Shown one piece after another: positions 8,721 to 21,671 of a stretch of 64,000 nucleotides of DNA; position 1 is the first letter of the stretch; each line of letters opens with the position of its first letter. Position numbers and translations under genes: made by a program. The notes beneath the pieces were generated by a model. It was not told the DNA's origin, ran no database searches, and worked only from the letters and a program-made list of their open reading frames with translations. Source of the DNA: Leptospira haakeii (lineage in GTDB: Bacteria; Spirochaetota; Leptospiria; Leptospirales; Leptospiraceae); assembly GCF_002812045.1 (NCBI RefSeq), contig NZ_NPEG01000013.1:32864-96863 (forward strand), read 5' to 3'.

Positions 8721-10328
8721 ATGAAATCAAAAGTCTATGTTTTGGCTTACGATATAGGAACTACCGGGACCAAAACTTGCCTATTTGAAATCGGTGATAG
8801 GCTTACTCTCGTTAATTCCGCGACCCAAGAATACGGACTTACACTTTTAGAGGGCGGAGGAGTGGAACAGGATCCCCAAGATTGGTGGAATTCTATGAGA
8901 GATACCACTGCTCAGGTCCTAAAAGAAAGCAAATTAGATCCTGTAGAAATTCGTGGGATCTCCTTCTGTTCTCAAATGCAAGGACTTGTCTTAGTTGATA
9001 AGGATCTGAAACCGGTTCGTCCAGCGATGAGTTATATGGACCAAAGAGCTCGTGAGCAAATGAAAAAAGGGATAGAGCATGGGATCAAGATAGAAGGTCT
9101 GAATGCTTATAAACTTCTTCGTTCCTTACAGATCACAGGTGCAGTTGCAGGAAGTGTAAAAGATCCATTATGGAAATATAAATGGGTCGAGGCAAAAGAG
9201 GCAGAAAAATTCGCAAGAGTCCACAAGTGGTTGGATGTAAAAGATTATCTGACTACTAGATGCACAGGCCGAGCTACCATGACCTTGGATTCTGCATTTG
9301 CCACTTTCTTATACGATTCTCGCCCGGGTAAAAGTCGCTGGCATAAAGGACTCTGTAAAATGTTCGGAGTTCGCTTTGAACATCTTCCTGATCTAATACA
9401 ATCCACGGATTTGATTGGTGGCCTAACTGAAATATCTGCAAAAGAATTAGGCTTAAAGGAAGGAACTGCAGTTTTTGGTGGAGGTGGAGATGCCACACTG
9501 ATAGGAATCGGAGCAGGTGCGGTAGAAGAAGGAGACACTCATATTTACGCGGGAACTTCCGGTTGGGTTTCCACAGTGACTAAAAAAAGAACTGTGGATA
9601 TTAACGCAAGGATTGCTTCTATCGTAGGTGCAAGAGCGGGTTATTATAATTATTTCGGAGAACAAGAAACTTCCGGTAAATGTCTACAATGGGTCAAGGA
9701 CCATCTTGCCCTAGACGAGATAGATGTTTATTTAGAAAAAAAGAATGTAACAGAAGGAGAGGACGCGGTTCACGAAAGTCTTTTCGCATATTTATTCGAA
9801 TCCATCAAAGATACTCCTGCAGGAAGTGACGGGGTCATCTTCACTCCTTGGTTACATGGAAATCGTTGCCCATTCGAAGATCCTGCAGCAAGAGGAATGT
9901 TCTTCAATATCGGTCTGGACACCGGAAAAAGAAAACTCATTCGATCCGTGATAGAAGGTATTTCTTTTCATAAACGTTGGATTTTAGAATTATCTGATGC
10001 AAAGGTTCCTGCTTCTTCTACGATTCGATTTGTAGGTGGAGTGGCGCGTTCTCCCATCATTTGCCAAATTTTGGCGGATATTACTGGTAGAACTATCGAA
10101 ACCATAGATCATCCTCAAAATGCGGGAGCTACTGGAGCGGCAGCGATAGCTGCATTAGGATTAGGTAAAATTCATTCTTTCGAAGAGATCAGAAATCTAA
10201 TTCCAAGCAAAGAAAGATGGAATCCGAATCCGGCGAATAAATTAGTATATGATCGGAATTTTTCCGTATTCAAAAAATTATATGAGGCTAATAAGGCGCA
10301 TTACGCAATCTTAAATACATATAAATAA
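8721..10328 (+). CDS. FGGY-family carbohydrate kinase (xylulokinase-like)
   Basis: 535 residues from ATG 8721, preceded by AGAGGA; an upstream GTG in frame lies inside the operator. The ATP-binding N-terminus is YDIGTTGTKTCLFE. It is followed by SFCSQMQG, MSYMDQRA, GGGGDATLIGIGAG with the Asp at the catalytic-base position of FGGY kinases, HIYAGTSGWVS, and a C-terminal FVGGVARSPIICQILADITG and GATGAAAIAALG. It phosphorylates a sugar or polyol; xylulose is the best guess but not proven. Probably co-controlled with the following TetR gene. Confidence 0.8.
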   Translation: MKSKVYVLAYDIGTTGTKTCLFEIGDRLTLVNSATQEYGLTLLEGGGVEQDPQDWWNSMRDTTAQVLKESKLDPVEIRGISFCSQMQGLVLVDKDLKPVRPAMSYMDQRAREQMKKGIEHGIKIEGLNAYKLLRSLQITGAVAGSVKDPLWKYKWVEAKEAEKFARVHKWLDVKDYLTTRCTGRATMTLDSAFATFLYDSRPGKSRWHKGLCKMFGVRFEHLPDLIQSTDLIGGLTEISAKELGLKEGTAVFGGGGDATLIGIGAGAVEEGDTHIYAGTSGWVSTVTKKRTVDINARIASIVGARAGYYNYFGEQETSGKCLQWVKDHLALDEIDVYLEKKNVTEGEDAVHESLFAYLFESIKDTPAGSDGVIFTPWLHGNRCPFEDPAARGMFFNIGLDTGKRKLIRSVIEGISFHKRWILELSDAKVPASSTIRFVGGVARSPIICQILADITGRTIETIDHPQNAGATGAAAIAALGLGKIHSFEEIRNLIPSKERWNPNPANKLVYDRNFSVFKKLYEANKAHYAILNTYK

Positions 10329-10402
10329 AAAGAACTGAGCGTATCCCATAAGGGACTCCTTATGTAAAAAGTACGAACTCGGTTCTGGCAGGGTGTCAAC
10401 AG

Positions 10403-11077
10403 ATGAAGAGAATAGAACAGTCCAATCGAGTTCGGGGCAAAATTTTAGAAGTTTCCCGAAAACTTTTCGTAAGTGAAGGATATGAAAAGGCAACCATACG
10501 TAGGATCATCGAGGAAGCAGAGATCACTACAGGAAGTCTTTATCATTTTTTCAAGAACAAGGAAGAGATACTTCTCGCAATAGCGGGAGAAGTATTCAAC
10601 GAAGCGGGTGAGACCGCTGAACGCCTGGTAGGTGAAATGGATCCTCCACTGGTTTTTGCCATGGAAATAGGATTACAATTCTATCTTTGCCAGAAAAAAC
10701 TTACCATAGCGGAAACATACTTAGCGGCTTATAAAACCCACGGTGTGACCGATATGATAGGAAATCGGGGCTCTCATAGAAGCAAGATCCTATTCGAAAA
10801 ATATAATCCTGAATTCGACGAGCAAGAATATCTGATCCGTACTTTGGCCTTCAGAGGGGTATTCCAAAGTCTTCTGGAAGAAATGGTATATTCCGGAAAA
10901 ATAGACAGACTCAGAATGATGACCACAGTCATCCAATTGGGGCTTACTACATTCGGAGTTCCTAAAGAAGAAATGGAAATTGCATTACAAAAAACTTTCC
11001 GACTTCTGAAAGAAAGAGCTTCCGAGATAGAAGCGCTGTCAGAAGGATTACTGGAAATTTTCGTAAACGGGCGATAA
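10403..11077 (+). CDS. TetR-family transcriptional regulator
   Basis: 224 residues. The helix-turn-helix lies in residues 10-56: ILEVSRKLFVSEGYEKATIRR and TTGSLYHFFKNKEEI. The remaining helical domain (CQKKLTIAETYLAAYKTHG onward) is the ligand-binding part. It is 74 bp after the FGGY kinase in the same direction, with a CATAAGG-gact-CCTTATG hairpin between (10347-10364). Probably binds the dyad at 8662. AGGGTG precedes the ATG. Confidence 0.85.
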   Translation: MKRIEQSNRVRGKILEVSRKLFVSEGYEKATIRRIIEEAEITTGSLYHFFKNKEEILLAIAGEVFNEAGETAERLVGEMDPPLVFAMEIGLQFYLCQKKLTIAETYLAAYKTHGVTDMIGNRGSHRSKILFEKYNPEFDEQEYLIRTLAFRGVFQSLLEEMVYSGKIDRLRMMTTVIQLGLTTFGVPKEEMEIALQKTFRLLKERASEIEALSEGLLEIFVNGR

Positions 11078-11096
11078 AAGTTCTCGCGAAAAAATA

Positions 11097-11130
11097 AAAA
11101 CGGCGAAAGGAACACTCCATTCGCCGTTTT
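11097..11130. terminator. Bidirectional terminator between TetR and PlsC-GpsA genes
   Basis: AAAACGGCGAA and TTCGCCGTTTT form a perfect 11-bp stem around a 12-nt loop, with A-rich and T-rich outer edges. The flanking genes converge, so it can serve both strands. Confidence 0.75.
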
Positions 11131-11157
11131 GACCTTAAGAGAGATATTCGGTTTTGT

Positions 11158-13170
<2,013 letters not shown>

Positions 13171-13367
13171 GCTACGTCTCTGTTTAAGGTCTTGCGGTTA
13201 ATCTGGTTTCGGTGCTTAGAGCTCGAACTTTAAGGTTGGATACGCGATTTCCGGAGAATACTTTCTATCCTTGGAAGGCTTATTGTCATTCTATTTTTTG
13301 GGAAAAACGATTTGAATTCTACCCTAGCCAAAAGGAACTGTTCTTTGGGGCTTTTCGTAAAGAACAG

Positions 13368-14366
13368 ATGACACATAATCCTCCAGAGTTTAGCGAGAAA
13401 AAATGGATCCCGGACGGATTTCATTTTTTTGGACCGAACGAGAGTTCGGAAAGAAGGGAACTTCTAAATTCCCTCAGTTCCAAGCTCAAAGAATTCAAAT
13501 ACTCTGAGGTATTTTTACCTTCTTTTGATTATTCTTCTTCTTTTTTGCTTACCATGTCAGCAGAAGACTCCTCTGCTTTATATAGATTCAGGGATTCTGA
13601 TGGAAATGAGATCTCTCCTAGCGCGGATTTGACTGTTCAGGCCGTAAAAGGTATGGCCGGTTTTGCGCACCGCAAAGAAAACCAACGTATCTTTTATCAG
13701 GGAAAAATTTTCAGAGACTATGGTAGAAAGAGCGGATCTAGAAAAGAAATCCTGCAAGTAGGTGCAGAGCATATAGGTGGTTCGGGTTCTTCTGCTATTT
13801 TAGGAATTTTGAAAGAGATTTCTGGATTGTTCTCCGGAATTAAACTGCGTTCGCCATTGACCGTCGTGCTCGGTAACGTTGGAGTCTTTCATTCCGTTCT
13901 TGAGTCACTGGAACTTTCCAGATCTGAAAAAAGGCAATTATCGTTTTTATTATATAGGAAAAATCTTCCGGAGATCCGCCGTTTTCTGGAAAACAGAAAC
14001 GCTTCTAGGATTTTCCCGGTATTAGAATCTTTATGTTTGGGATTTGTTTCTCATAAGGAAGATCTAGGTAAGAAGTTTGCGTCTTTAGGACTTTCTGATT
14101 CTTTCCAAAAGATCATTTCTGAAACAGGTGAAATTATAGGTTCACTCGGCAAAACTCCCGGTTTGGAATTTTGTTCAGATTATACTCTTATTCCGGATTT
14201 GGAATATTATACTGGATTCGTTTTCCAAGGTTACGTATCCGGAAGTTCAGAACCAGTTCTAACCGGAGGAGCTTATGATCATTTGTACGAGCTATTCTCC
14301 GGAACCCAAAAAGACGCCTGTGGATTTGCAATCAATGTAGATGCACTGGAAGCAGTATTGGAATAA
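13368..14366 (+). CDS. hisZ: ATP phosphoribosyltransferase regulatory subunit HisZ (HisRS paralogue)
   Basis: 332 residues from ATG 13368. The frame is open for 52 more codons upstream (start near 13212), but those residues do not look like the family, whose members begin close to WIPDGFHFFGPNES. It is a class II aminoacyl-tRNA synthetase-like core: motif-2-like QRIFYQGKIFRDYG, and C-terminal LEYYTGFVFQGYV with LTGGAYDHL, the HisRS-like histidine-site pattern. There is no anticodon-binding domain, which separates HisZ from HisRS. It would activate the short HisG in histidine synthesis. Directly followed by purA, a pairing also common in proteobacteria. Confidence 0.75.
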   Translation: MTHNPPEFSEKKWIPDGFHFFGPNESSERRELLNSLSSKLKEFKYSEVFLPSFDYSSSFLLTMSAEDSSALYRFRDSDGNEISPSADLTVQAVKGMAGFAHRKENQRIFYQGKIFRDYGRKSGSRKEILQVGAEHIGGSGSSAILGILKEISGLFSGIKLRSPLTVVLGNVGVFHSVLESLELSRSEKRQLSFLLYRKNLPEIRRFLENRNASRIFPVLESLCLGFVSHKEDLGKKFASLGLSDSFQKIISETGEIIGSLGKTPGLEFCSDYTLIPDLEYYTGFVFQGYVSGSSEPVLTGGAYDHLYELFSGTQKDACGFAINVDALEAVLE

Positions 14367-14423
14367 TATGAAATTATATAAATCTATCGGTCAGATACAA
14401 AAGAAACAGGAATTAAGGAATAA

Positions 14424-15701
<1,278 letters not shown>

Positions 15702-15806
15702 ACCAAACGAAAGTTTTTTGCGTTTGGAAACTCCTCCAAACTAGTAAAAAACTATGTGAAATTCGTTTGACCAGAGAGGGCCGAAAAATATCGTGTTCTT
15801 ACGTTC

Positions 15807-15879
15807 GAGTCGTTAGCTCAGCTGGTAGAGCATCTCACTTTTAATGAGAGGGTCTTGGGTTCGAATCCCAAACGACTCA
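15807..15879 (+). tRNA. tRNA-Lys (UUU)
   Basis: 73 nt, full cloverleaf: acceptor GAGTCGT/ACGACTC, D-arm GCTC...GAGC, anticodon stem TCTCA/TGAGA with loop CTTTTAA (anticodon TTT at 15840-15842), T-arm TTGGG-TTCGAAT-CCCAA, discriminator A. CCA is not encoded. Confidence 0.97.
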
Positions 15880-15897
15880 AGCTGAACTAATTAAAAC

Positions 15898-15972
15898 GCC
15901 GCCATCGTCTAGTGGTTAGGACACCAGGTTTTCATCCTGGTAACCGGAGTTCAATTCTCCGTGGCGGTACCA
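15898..15972 (+). tRNA. tRNA-Glu (UUC)
   Basis: Acceptor GCCGCCA pairs with TGGCGGT (one G-U), anticodon stem CCAGG/CCTGG with loop TTTTCAT (anticodon TTC at 15931-15933), T-loop TTCAATT. The 3' CCA is encoded, unlike the adjacent tRNA-Lys. The two tRNAs are 18 bp apart and probably co-transcribed. Confidence 0.97.
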
Positions 15973-15973
15973 C

Positions 15974-16864
15974 TCACTTCTTCTTTTTCCCATAAATCTT
16001 ACAAACCTCTTTCAGATCGCAAGATTCACATAGCTCGGCGATATAAACACTTTTACATTTACGTAAGATTCCGAGCCTACAAAGTGCAAAGTCCATTCTC
16101 AATGGATCTTCCGGATAAAACTTTTGGAAATAGTCCGTGACTTCTCTGGATTTTTTGAAATCAGAAGTTCTTCTTTCCGTAATTCCTAAAATATTAGAAA
16201 GACGATTGATATGAGTATCTAAAGGAAATAATAACTCCGAGGTTTTGATCCCTTTGTATAAACCAAGATCAGGTTCTTCTTTGCGGACCATCCATCGTAA
16301 GAACATACAATAACGTTTATGCGCAGACTTAGGATTTCCAAGCCCGATCAAAAAACCTAGTCCGTAGGACTTCCAACCAGGATCTAATTGGCTTAAAATT
16401 TCAGAAAGCCTGGATTGAAAACCTGAGATCCTTTTTTCTAAACCAGATTCTTTTGGATGGATTGGACTAAACCAAGATTCTAAAAACTTCTCACCGGTTT
16501 TTTCAATTTCCAGATAAGCTAATCGGATCGCTTGTAAGAACAATAGAATGTCCTTTTCTTTTTGGAAACGATAAGGCCCTAATTTATTTTTCCAGATCTT
16601 GGTTCCATGATTGAGTAAATATTGTTTAGGGTGTTTACCCATCGGTTCCAAAAGCCTTGCGAGAAAACCTCGGATTGCGGTTACATTGCCATAGGCAAAT
16701 AACGCGGATAAAAGTCCTACAAATTCTCTATCTTCCGGAGAATCATATAAATAACATAAGAATAATGGATCTGAATCTAAGAATTCCGGTTTAGTATAAT
16801 TCTTATATAAAAGATCAAAACTTTTTTTTAGGTTTTTCTCTTTGGGAAGGGTAGAAGAAGGCAT
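15974..16864 (-). CDS. TIGR02757-type protein with C-terminal cysteine cluster
   Basis: 296 residues. The early block DSDPLFLCYLYDSPEDREFVG...ALFAYGNVTAI and the late PLDTHINRLSNILG are the marks of the uncharacterised TIGR02757 (DUF2400) family, distantly like HhH-GPD DNA glycosylases. The C-terminus carries four cysteines spaced C-x8-C-x2-C-x5-C, resembling the endonuclease III iron-sulfur loop. A DNA-repair role is plausible but unproven. Its stop lies 1 bp from tRNA-Glu on the opposite strand. Confidence 0.7.
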   Translation of the reverse strand: MPSSTLPKEKNLKKSFDLLYKNYTKPEFLDSDPLFLCYLYDSPEDREFVGLLSALFAYGNVTAIRGFLARLLEPMGKHPKQYLLNHGTKIWKNKLGPYRFQKEKDILLFLQAIRLAYLEIEKTGEKFLESWFSPIHPKESGLEKRISGFQSRLSEILSQLDPGWKSYGLGFLIGLGNPKSAHKRYCMFLRWMVRKEEPDLGLYKGIKTSELLFPLDTHINRLSNILGITERRTSDFKKSREVTDYFQKFYPEDPLRMDFALCRLGILRKCKSVYIAELCESCDLKEVCKIYGKKKK

Positions 16865-16886
16865 ATTCGCTCTTAGCGATTTCTTT

Positions 16887-17783
16887 TTAAGAGGCCGCTT
16901 TTGCTTTTAATGCGATATAGGAACGTGAAGCCAGTTTTCTTTGTAAGATGCTTTCCATGAACGCAGAAGCTTCCAGCAATTTAGAAAGATCTATTCCGGT
17001 TGGAATCCCAGACTTATGGAAGAAGTAAACCAAATCTTCGGTCGCTAAATTTCCGGATGCACCTTTTGCATAAGGGCAACCGCCTAATCCACCGGAAGAA
17101 GAATCAAAGGACCGAATTCCTAATTCATAGGATTTTTGAACATTCGAGATTGCCATTCCGTATGTATCATGAAAATGTCCTGCTAGTTTATCGGCAGGGA
17201 TTTCTTTTAGAAGAGTGTTAAGCAATTTTTCGACTTCTGCAGGAACCGCAGTGCCGATTGTTTCTCCCAGGGATATTTCATAAGCACCTTGGTCCAAAAG
17301 TATTTTAGAAACTTCTAAAACCTTTTTTGGATCAATTTTCCCCTCATAAGGACAATCGATTACTGTGGAAACATAACCTCTTACCAGCACTCCATCTTTC
17401 TTTGCTTCTGCAAAAATTTCCTTAAATCCATCTATGGATTCTTGTATGGTTCGATTGATATTTTTTTTGGTGAATGATTCCGATGCTGCAGTGAATACGG
17501 CTACTTCTTTAAATCCGGAAGAGATTGCCGCTTGGTATCCTTTTAAGTTAGGAGTGAGCGCACTAAAATGAACATCTCCTTTCAGATCCAAGGACGCGGA
17601 GAGTTCTTTTGCATCTCCTAGTTGAGGAATGTTTTCTTTTCTTACAAAGGAAGTCGCTTCTATATGTTTTAAGCCGGCCGCGACCAGCTTTTGGATATAA
17701 GCTAGTTTATCCTCTGTTGGGACCTCCGACTTTTCATTTTGGAGTCCATCTCTTGGTCCTACTTCCGTAATTTTCAAACTCAT
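16887..17783 (-). CDS. Hydroxymethylglutaryl-CoA lyase
   Basis: 298 residues, a DRE-TIM metallolyase. It cleaves HMG-CoA to acetyl-CoA and acetoacetate in leucine breakdown and ketone metabolism. Visible: EVGPRDGLQNE with catalytic Arg-Asp, IEATSFV, AVFTAASE, AGHFHDTYG with the metal-binding His-x-His, and GGLGGCPYAKGASGN with the catalytic Cys loop. All key residues are present. The upstream neighbour on the same strand starts 21 bp after it, but function does not link them. Confidence 0.9.
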   Translation of the reverse strand: MSLKITEVGPRDGLQNEKSEVPTEDKLAYIQKLVAAGLKHIEATSFVRKENIPQLGDAKELSASLDLKGDVHFSALTPNLKGYQAAISSGFKEVAVFTAASESFTKKNINRTIQESIDGFKEIFAEAKKDGVLVRGYVSTVIDCPYEGKIDPKKVLEVSKILLDQGAYEISLGETIGTAVPAEVEKLLNTLLKEIPADKLAGHFHDTYGMAISNVQKSYELGIRSFDSSSGGLGGCPYAKGASGNLATEDLVYFFHKSGIPTGIDLSKLLEASAFMESILQRKLASRSYIALKAKAAS

Positions 17784-17835
17784 GTCTTTAAGGGATTGAT
17801 TGTCAGAATTCTAAGCAAGCACTAAACCGGTATCC

Positions 17836-18522
17836 GTGTCCGAGAAAAAAGAAACTATCATCATTATGGAAGAAGTTTCCCTGTCTTCTTCCGAAAGGAC
17901 TTACTTATCCGGGGTAAACCTAAAAGTAGAAGCAGGAGAATTTCTCGGAATTTTGGGCCGTTCCGGTTCTGGAAAGTCCACTCTCTTGCGACTATTATTA
18001 GACCTTCCTATTTCTTCTTCTTGGAAAAAAACAGGAAGTATTCGTATTTTCGGAAAATCGAAAAAAGAAATTCCAGCCAGATGGATCCAACCAGTTTTCC
18101 AGGATCCTGTTTTGGGTTTTAATCCAATTTGGACCTTGGAAAAAAGTTTAAGAGAACCTCTTCAATTATTCAAAGAAGAAAACTTATACGAGTCTTCATT
18201 AGAAAAATGGCTATCTATCTTGGGTTTAGAAGGTAAGGACAGAAATCGGCTCCCTTCTTTTTTTTCGGGAGGAGAGCTTCAGAGATTTTCCCTTCTCCGT
18301 GCACTTCTCTGCCGTCCTAAAATTTTATGTTTAGATGAGGCGACTTCTGCTTTAGATCCTATCTTGAATCATCAGGTTTTGCAGGCTCTCTCCGATCTGA
18401 ATCGGAAAGAAGGAGTTACTATTCTTTGGGTAACTCATAATATTAAATCCGCAAATAAGTTCTGTTCTCGGATTGTGGAAATGGAGGAGTTAAATTCTAA
18501 TTCTGCCGCCACTTTGAGTTGA
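17836..18522 (+). CDS. ABC transporter ATP-binding protein (oligopeptide/nickel type)
   Basis: 228 residues, GTG start. It has a complete nucleotide-binding domain: Walker A GRSGSGKST, Q-loop QPVFQDPVLGFNP (the DppF/OppF/NikE style), signature FSGGELQR, Walker B ILCLDEATSALD and switch VTHN. It lacks the usual C-terminal zinc-binding oligopeptide extension, and no permease or binding protein is adjacent, so it is an orphan ATPase. Substrate unknown. Confidence 0.8.
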   Translation: MSEKKETIIIMEEVSLSSSERTYLSGVNLKVEAGEFLGILGRSGSGKSTLLRLLLDLPISSSWKKTGSIRIFGKSKKEIPARWIQPVFQDPVLGFNPIWTLEKSLREPLQLFKEENLYESSLEKWLSILGLEGKDRNRLPSFFSGGELQRFSLLRALLCRPKILCLDEATSALDPILNHQVLQALSDLNRKEGVTILWVTHNIKSANKFCSRIVEMEELNSNSAATLS

Positions 18523-18547
18523 TCTCACTTGAACGGACCTTCTTCCA

Positions 18548-18580
18548 ATAAAAAACCCCAAGGAGAAGTCCTCAGGGTTT
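18548..18580 (-). terminator. Terminator for the secreted protein gene on the reverse strand
   Basis: AAACCCCAAGGA and TCCTCAGGGTTT pair with one 2-nt internal mismatch around loop GAAG. On the reverse strand the hairpin is followed by a T-rich tract. Confidence 0.65.
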
Positions 18581-18606
18581 CAACAAAACTATATCGAAAG
18601 AGTTTT

Positions 18607-19230
18607 TTAGAACTCTATATGATACAAGTTTTTGCGGTCTTTTTTGTCCTTATACAAAGCTAATAGAATGTCTATCCTGTAAATGGAAGAGCGAAGACTT
18701 GCTTCTAACAATCTGAGAGCTTTGATCTGGTTTTCGAGAGACATCTCGTTGAGTCTGGTCACTTCGGTTTTTTCGAAAACTTCGTGAGTAACCTCGCTCG
18801 ATTTTAAATCTGTCGGTTTGAAGACGATTTTTTTATTCTCGAACATCACTTCGTAATAGATCCTTTTACTTTCGGATGCTAAAGTGATGTCGGCTACCTT
18901 TCCGCTATTGAACTGGAAGGTAATGTATTTGAACAAATTGCTCTCATAACCGTCCTGAACTTGGAAAGGAATGTCTTCCGTGACAATGGTTTGGCGTTTC
19001 TCATACTTCGGCATCAGGACCACGAGAATATCGTGTTTGCGCTCCAAGTCTTTTAATCTTTCGTTGATCGTTGCTTCTAGACCTACGATGATTTTTTTAA
19101 GGGACTTGGTGTACTCGCTTGTTTCGTCCTGAAATACGTCCGCCTCGTTGACCTTCTGTTTTTGTTGGGCCAATAATGGAACGAAGAAGAAGAGGGTCGC
19201 CAAAGCGAAAAGCCTGGTTTGGTTTTTCAT
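18607..19230 (-). CDS. Secreted coiled-coil hypothetical protein, 207 aa
   Basis: MKNQTRLFALATLFFFVPLLAQQ is a cleavable signal peptide. The mature protein has a long helix (YTKSLKKIIVGLEATINERLKDLERKHD), a beta-rich centre (FKYITFQFNSGKVADITLASES) and two C-terminal helices. Charged, with no cysteine, expected in the periplasm. Lies 63 bp downstream of the TPR protein on the same strand, so the two may work together. Not recognised. Confidence 0.6.
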   Translation of the reverse strand: MKNQTRLFALATLFFFVPLLAQQKQKVNEADVFQDETSEYTKSLKKIIVGLEATINERLKDLERKHDILVVLMPKYEKRQTIVTEDIPFQVQDGYESNLFKYITFQFNSGKVADITLASESKRIYYEVMFENKKIVFKPTDLKSSEVTHEVFEKTEVTRLNEMSLENQIKALRLLEASLRSSIYRIDILLALYKDKKDRKNLYHIEF

Positions 19231-19293
19231 TGGATCCTCCGTCCGTAAGATTGGACGGATTATTTTGATTTGCCAAGTCTTTTTCGGGTTTGG

Positions 19294-20337
19294 CTATTGC
19301 CCTTCCTTCTCAGCTTCCTCGTCCGCGGCCTTGATCTCCGCGAATCTTTTTGCCAGGTCCCTTCTTCTTTCTATAATTTTTAGCGAGAATTCAGTAAAGA
19401 AAGGGTCATTGGGGAATTTTAATAACTCGTCATATTCTTTTGCAGCCGTGACATAATCGCCGATCTTACTAGCTGTCTCCGCAAAATAAAAATGAAATTT
19501 TTTATTATAAGGCCTCTTCTTCCCTTGGTCGTCGTATAGATCCGTGTTTCTGAAGATCTTGTAAGCATAATAATCCCTGCCTCCCATGATCTCCAGACGA
19601 GCGAGTCCAAGCTTGGCATCGGGGCTATTCTGGTCGATGGTTAATGCTTTTTTAATATAAATTTGGGCTCTATTCTTTAAATCCGTTCTGATATAATGTT
19701 CTGCGAGTAGTACCAGTGCTTCCGTTTGGAACTGATTCAGCTCGACGGCTTTTTTATAATATATGACCGCTTGTATTTGTTCGTTCAGAAGTTCGTAAAG
19801 AACTCCCAAATGCATATAAGTTCTGTAATATTTGGGGACTTCTGCGATTGCATATTCATACTGAAAGATCGCCTTCTGGTATTTTTTTTCTATATGATAA
19901 GCTCTTCCTAGATTATATCTAAAAGCGAAGAAGGAAGGATCAAATCTCATTCCCGCTTCTAACATAGAGATAGCCTTTTCTCTTTTTTTAGGATCTGCGG
20001 ACTGCAATAAGCCTACTGCTTCGTTATTGAAGATCCCGCTATTGGTGATCTGTTTTCCTTCGTATTCAAAACTTGCTTTGGATGGGGGAGGGGCGCCTTT
20101 CCAATGTCTACCTGCCGCCACTATAAAGTCCTGTTCTGATCTAGCAAGGCTTCCGTCTTGGTAAAACTCAGGATCTAAAAAATCATTCTCTCCCCAGAGT
20201 ATTCCTGCGTATTCAGAGTCGCCTATTTTGAATTGAGCATGTATGATATTGGGAAAGATCAATAATAAAAATAAGCAGAGTGACTTGGCAAAATTTAAGC
20301 CTTGTAAATACTCTTTTAAAAGGGAAATTGTCCTCAT
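19294..20337 (-). CDS. Exported TPR-repeat protein
   Basis: About 347 residues from ATG 20337 ([15 protein letters not shown]); two further in-frame ATGs at 20346 and 20355 are possible. The signal is [16 protein letters not shown]. From about residue 120 the chain holds at least four TPRs: [66 protein letters not shown] and [15 protein letters not shown]. An acidic C-terminus ends [10 protein letters not shown]. Periplasmic scaffold or assembly role inferred. Its 5' end abuts the divergent ccmA. Confidence 0.7.
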   Translation of the reverse strand: MRTISLLKEYLQGLNFAKSLCLFLLLIFPNIIHAQFKIGDSEYAGILWGENDFLDPEFYQDGSLARSEQDFIVAAGRHWKGAPPPSKASFEYEGKQITNSGIFNNEAVGLLQSADPKKREKAISMLEAGMRFDPSFFAFRYNLGRAYHIEKKYQKAIFQYEYAIAEVPKYYRTYMHLGVLYELLNEQIQAVIYYKKAVELNQFQTEALVLLAEHYIRTDLKNRAQIYIKKALTIDQNSPDAKLGLARLEIMGGRDYYAYKIFRNTDLYDDQGKKRPYNKKFHFYFAETASKIGDYVTAAKEYDELLKFPNDPFFTEFSLKIIERRRDLAKRFAEIKAADEEAEKEGQ

Positions 20338-20960
20338 TGGTCCCATTACAAACATCGATTCCAGTATTGGAATGTTCTAACCTATCGTACAGTATCGGAC
20401 GAAAATCGGTTTTAAAGAACGTTTCCTTTTCCGTTTTTCCGAACGAGATCTTATTTGTGAGAGGAATGAACGGCTCCGGAAAGACTACACTTCTTAAGTC
20501 GATTTTGCAATACGATAAATTCAAGGGCCAGATCAAATTTCCTTCTTCTAAATCCGCTAAACTTTCTTACCTGGGCCATGATCTGGGATTATATACTACA
20601 CTTAGCCTAGAAGAAAATTTGGAATATTTCAGAGGTATTGCAGGCGATTGCCGTCCGGAAGATCAGATCATTTCTTGGTTAAAAGATTTTCGTCTTTGGC
20701 AAAGAAGAAAGGATCCTGTATCTTCTTTTTCTCGCGGGATGAAACAGAAGGCAGCGGTAGTGCGTGCTCTTTTGCCTAACGTGGATCTTTATCTTTTGGA
20801 TGAGCCCTTGACAGCTTTGGACAGCGAGGGAGAATCCAAAGCAAGATCAGTTTTGGAGAATGTATTAAATTCTTCTTCTATCATTATGGTGACCCACGAT
20901 CCTAATTTTAGTTTAAATGCAAGGTCCAGACTTTTGGAATTGGGAGAAAATTCCAAATGA
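20337..20960 (+). CDS. ccmA: Haem exporter ATP-binding subunit CcmA
   Basis: ATPase of the CcmABC cytochrome c maturation machinery. Walker [10 protein letters not shown]; the CcmA-typical [22 protein letters not shown]; signature SRGMKQK (a Met in place of the usual Gln/Glu-bearing LSGGQ, as often in CcmA); Walker [14 protein letters not shown]-loop MVTHD. The start is uncertain: no ATG is near, TTG 20337 gives 207 residues, the normal length, and the open frame extends to GTG 20280. Overlaps ccmB by 4 bp (ATGA). Confidence 0.85.
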   Translation: MVPLQTSIPVLECSNLSYSIGRKSVLKNVSFSVFPNEILFVRGMNGSGKTTLLKSILQYDKFKGQIKFPSSKSAKLSYLGHDLGLYTTLSLEENLEYFRGIAGDCRPEDQIISWLKDFRLWQRRKDPVSSFSRGMKQKAAVVRALLPNVDLYLLDEPLTALDSEGESKARSVLENVLNSSSIIMVTHDPNFSLNARSRLLELGENSK

Positions 20961-21625
20961 AAGCGATTTTATCTCTGATCCGAAAAGAGTTCCGTTTATT
21001 AGGAAAAGCAAGCAATGGGATCCTTTCATTACTCGTTTTAGTTTCCGCGATGGTGTTTTTATTCCATTATGCATTGGAAAGAAACGGCAAAATAGATCTG
21101 ATTGCTCTGATCGGGTTGAAATGGGCGATTTTATTTGTCGCCTCATTCGTATTAGTTGGACAATTCACTTGGGAAGAGAGAGAAGCGGGTGGCGGAACCG
21201 CGAGCAGGCTTTTTATTTCTCCTTGGGTTTTATATTTTTCTAAATCGATTTTAGTATTTATAGCGTTGTCTGGCGCAGCGATTTATTTGATGGGGCTTTT
21301 TGCTTTAATGTTCTCTGCATTTCCCGCAGACATAAACGAGTTCGGAAGACAAATCGTATTTTTCTTTCCCGGTCTATTATGCCTTTCTTTTTTGGGGGTC
21401 TGTCTTTCCCATATCAGTTTATCTTCTCGCCTCAAGGAAATACTACTTCCGTTACTACTAGTACCTCTTTCTATTCCGGTATTTTTGTATGGGATGGAAG
21501 CGGAGAGAAAATTTATCTCCCAACCTTTTTCTGCCTTGGTGGGCTCATTTGTTCTAATTTTGGCATTTGCTTTTTTTTACGGTTCCATGGGCGCACTTCT
21601 GGTAGAAATGACTTCCGACGAATAG
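20957..21625 (+). CDS. ccmB: Haem exporter membrane subunit CcmB
   Basis: 222 residues with six hydrophobic helices. The start [17 protein letters not shown] is typical of CcmB, as is [17 protein letters not shown], the conserved ExE-containing loop after helix 2. It partners CcmA. Overlaps ccmA by 4 bp; the short gap before ccmC suggests one transcript. Confidence 0.85.
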   Translation: MKAILSLIRKEFRLLGKASNGILSLLVLVSAMVFLFHYALERNGKIDLIALIGLKWAILFVASFVLVGQFTWEEREAGGGTASRLFISPWVLYFSKSILVFIALSGAAIYLMGLFALMFSAFPADINEFGRQIVFFFPGLLCLSFLGVCLSHISLSSRLKEILLPLLLVPLSIPVFLYGMEAERKFISQPFSALVGSFVLILAFAFFYGSMGALLVEMTSDE

Positions 21626-21671
21626 GATTCTTGTTGATACAATTTGCGGATACCTGCACACTTCCAAGCGT

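Noticed and set aside
13212..13367. N-terminal extension of HisZ
   Set aside because: The frame is open but the 52 residues do not match the family and ATG 13368 fits the normal start.
15703..15727. Rho-independent terminator after purA
   Set aside because: CCAAACG/CGTTTGG stem is weak with an 11-nt loop and no T run after it.
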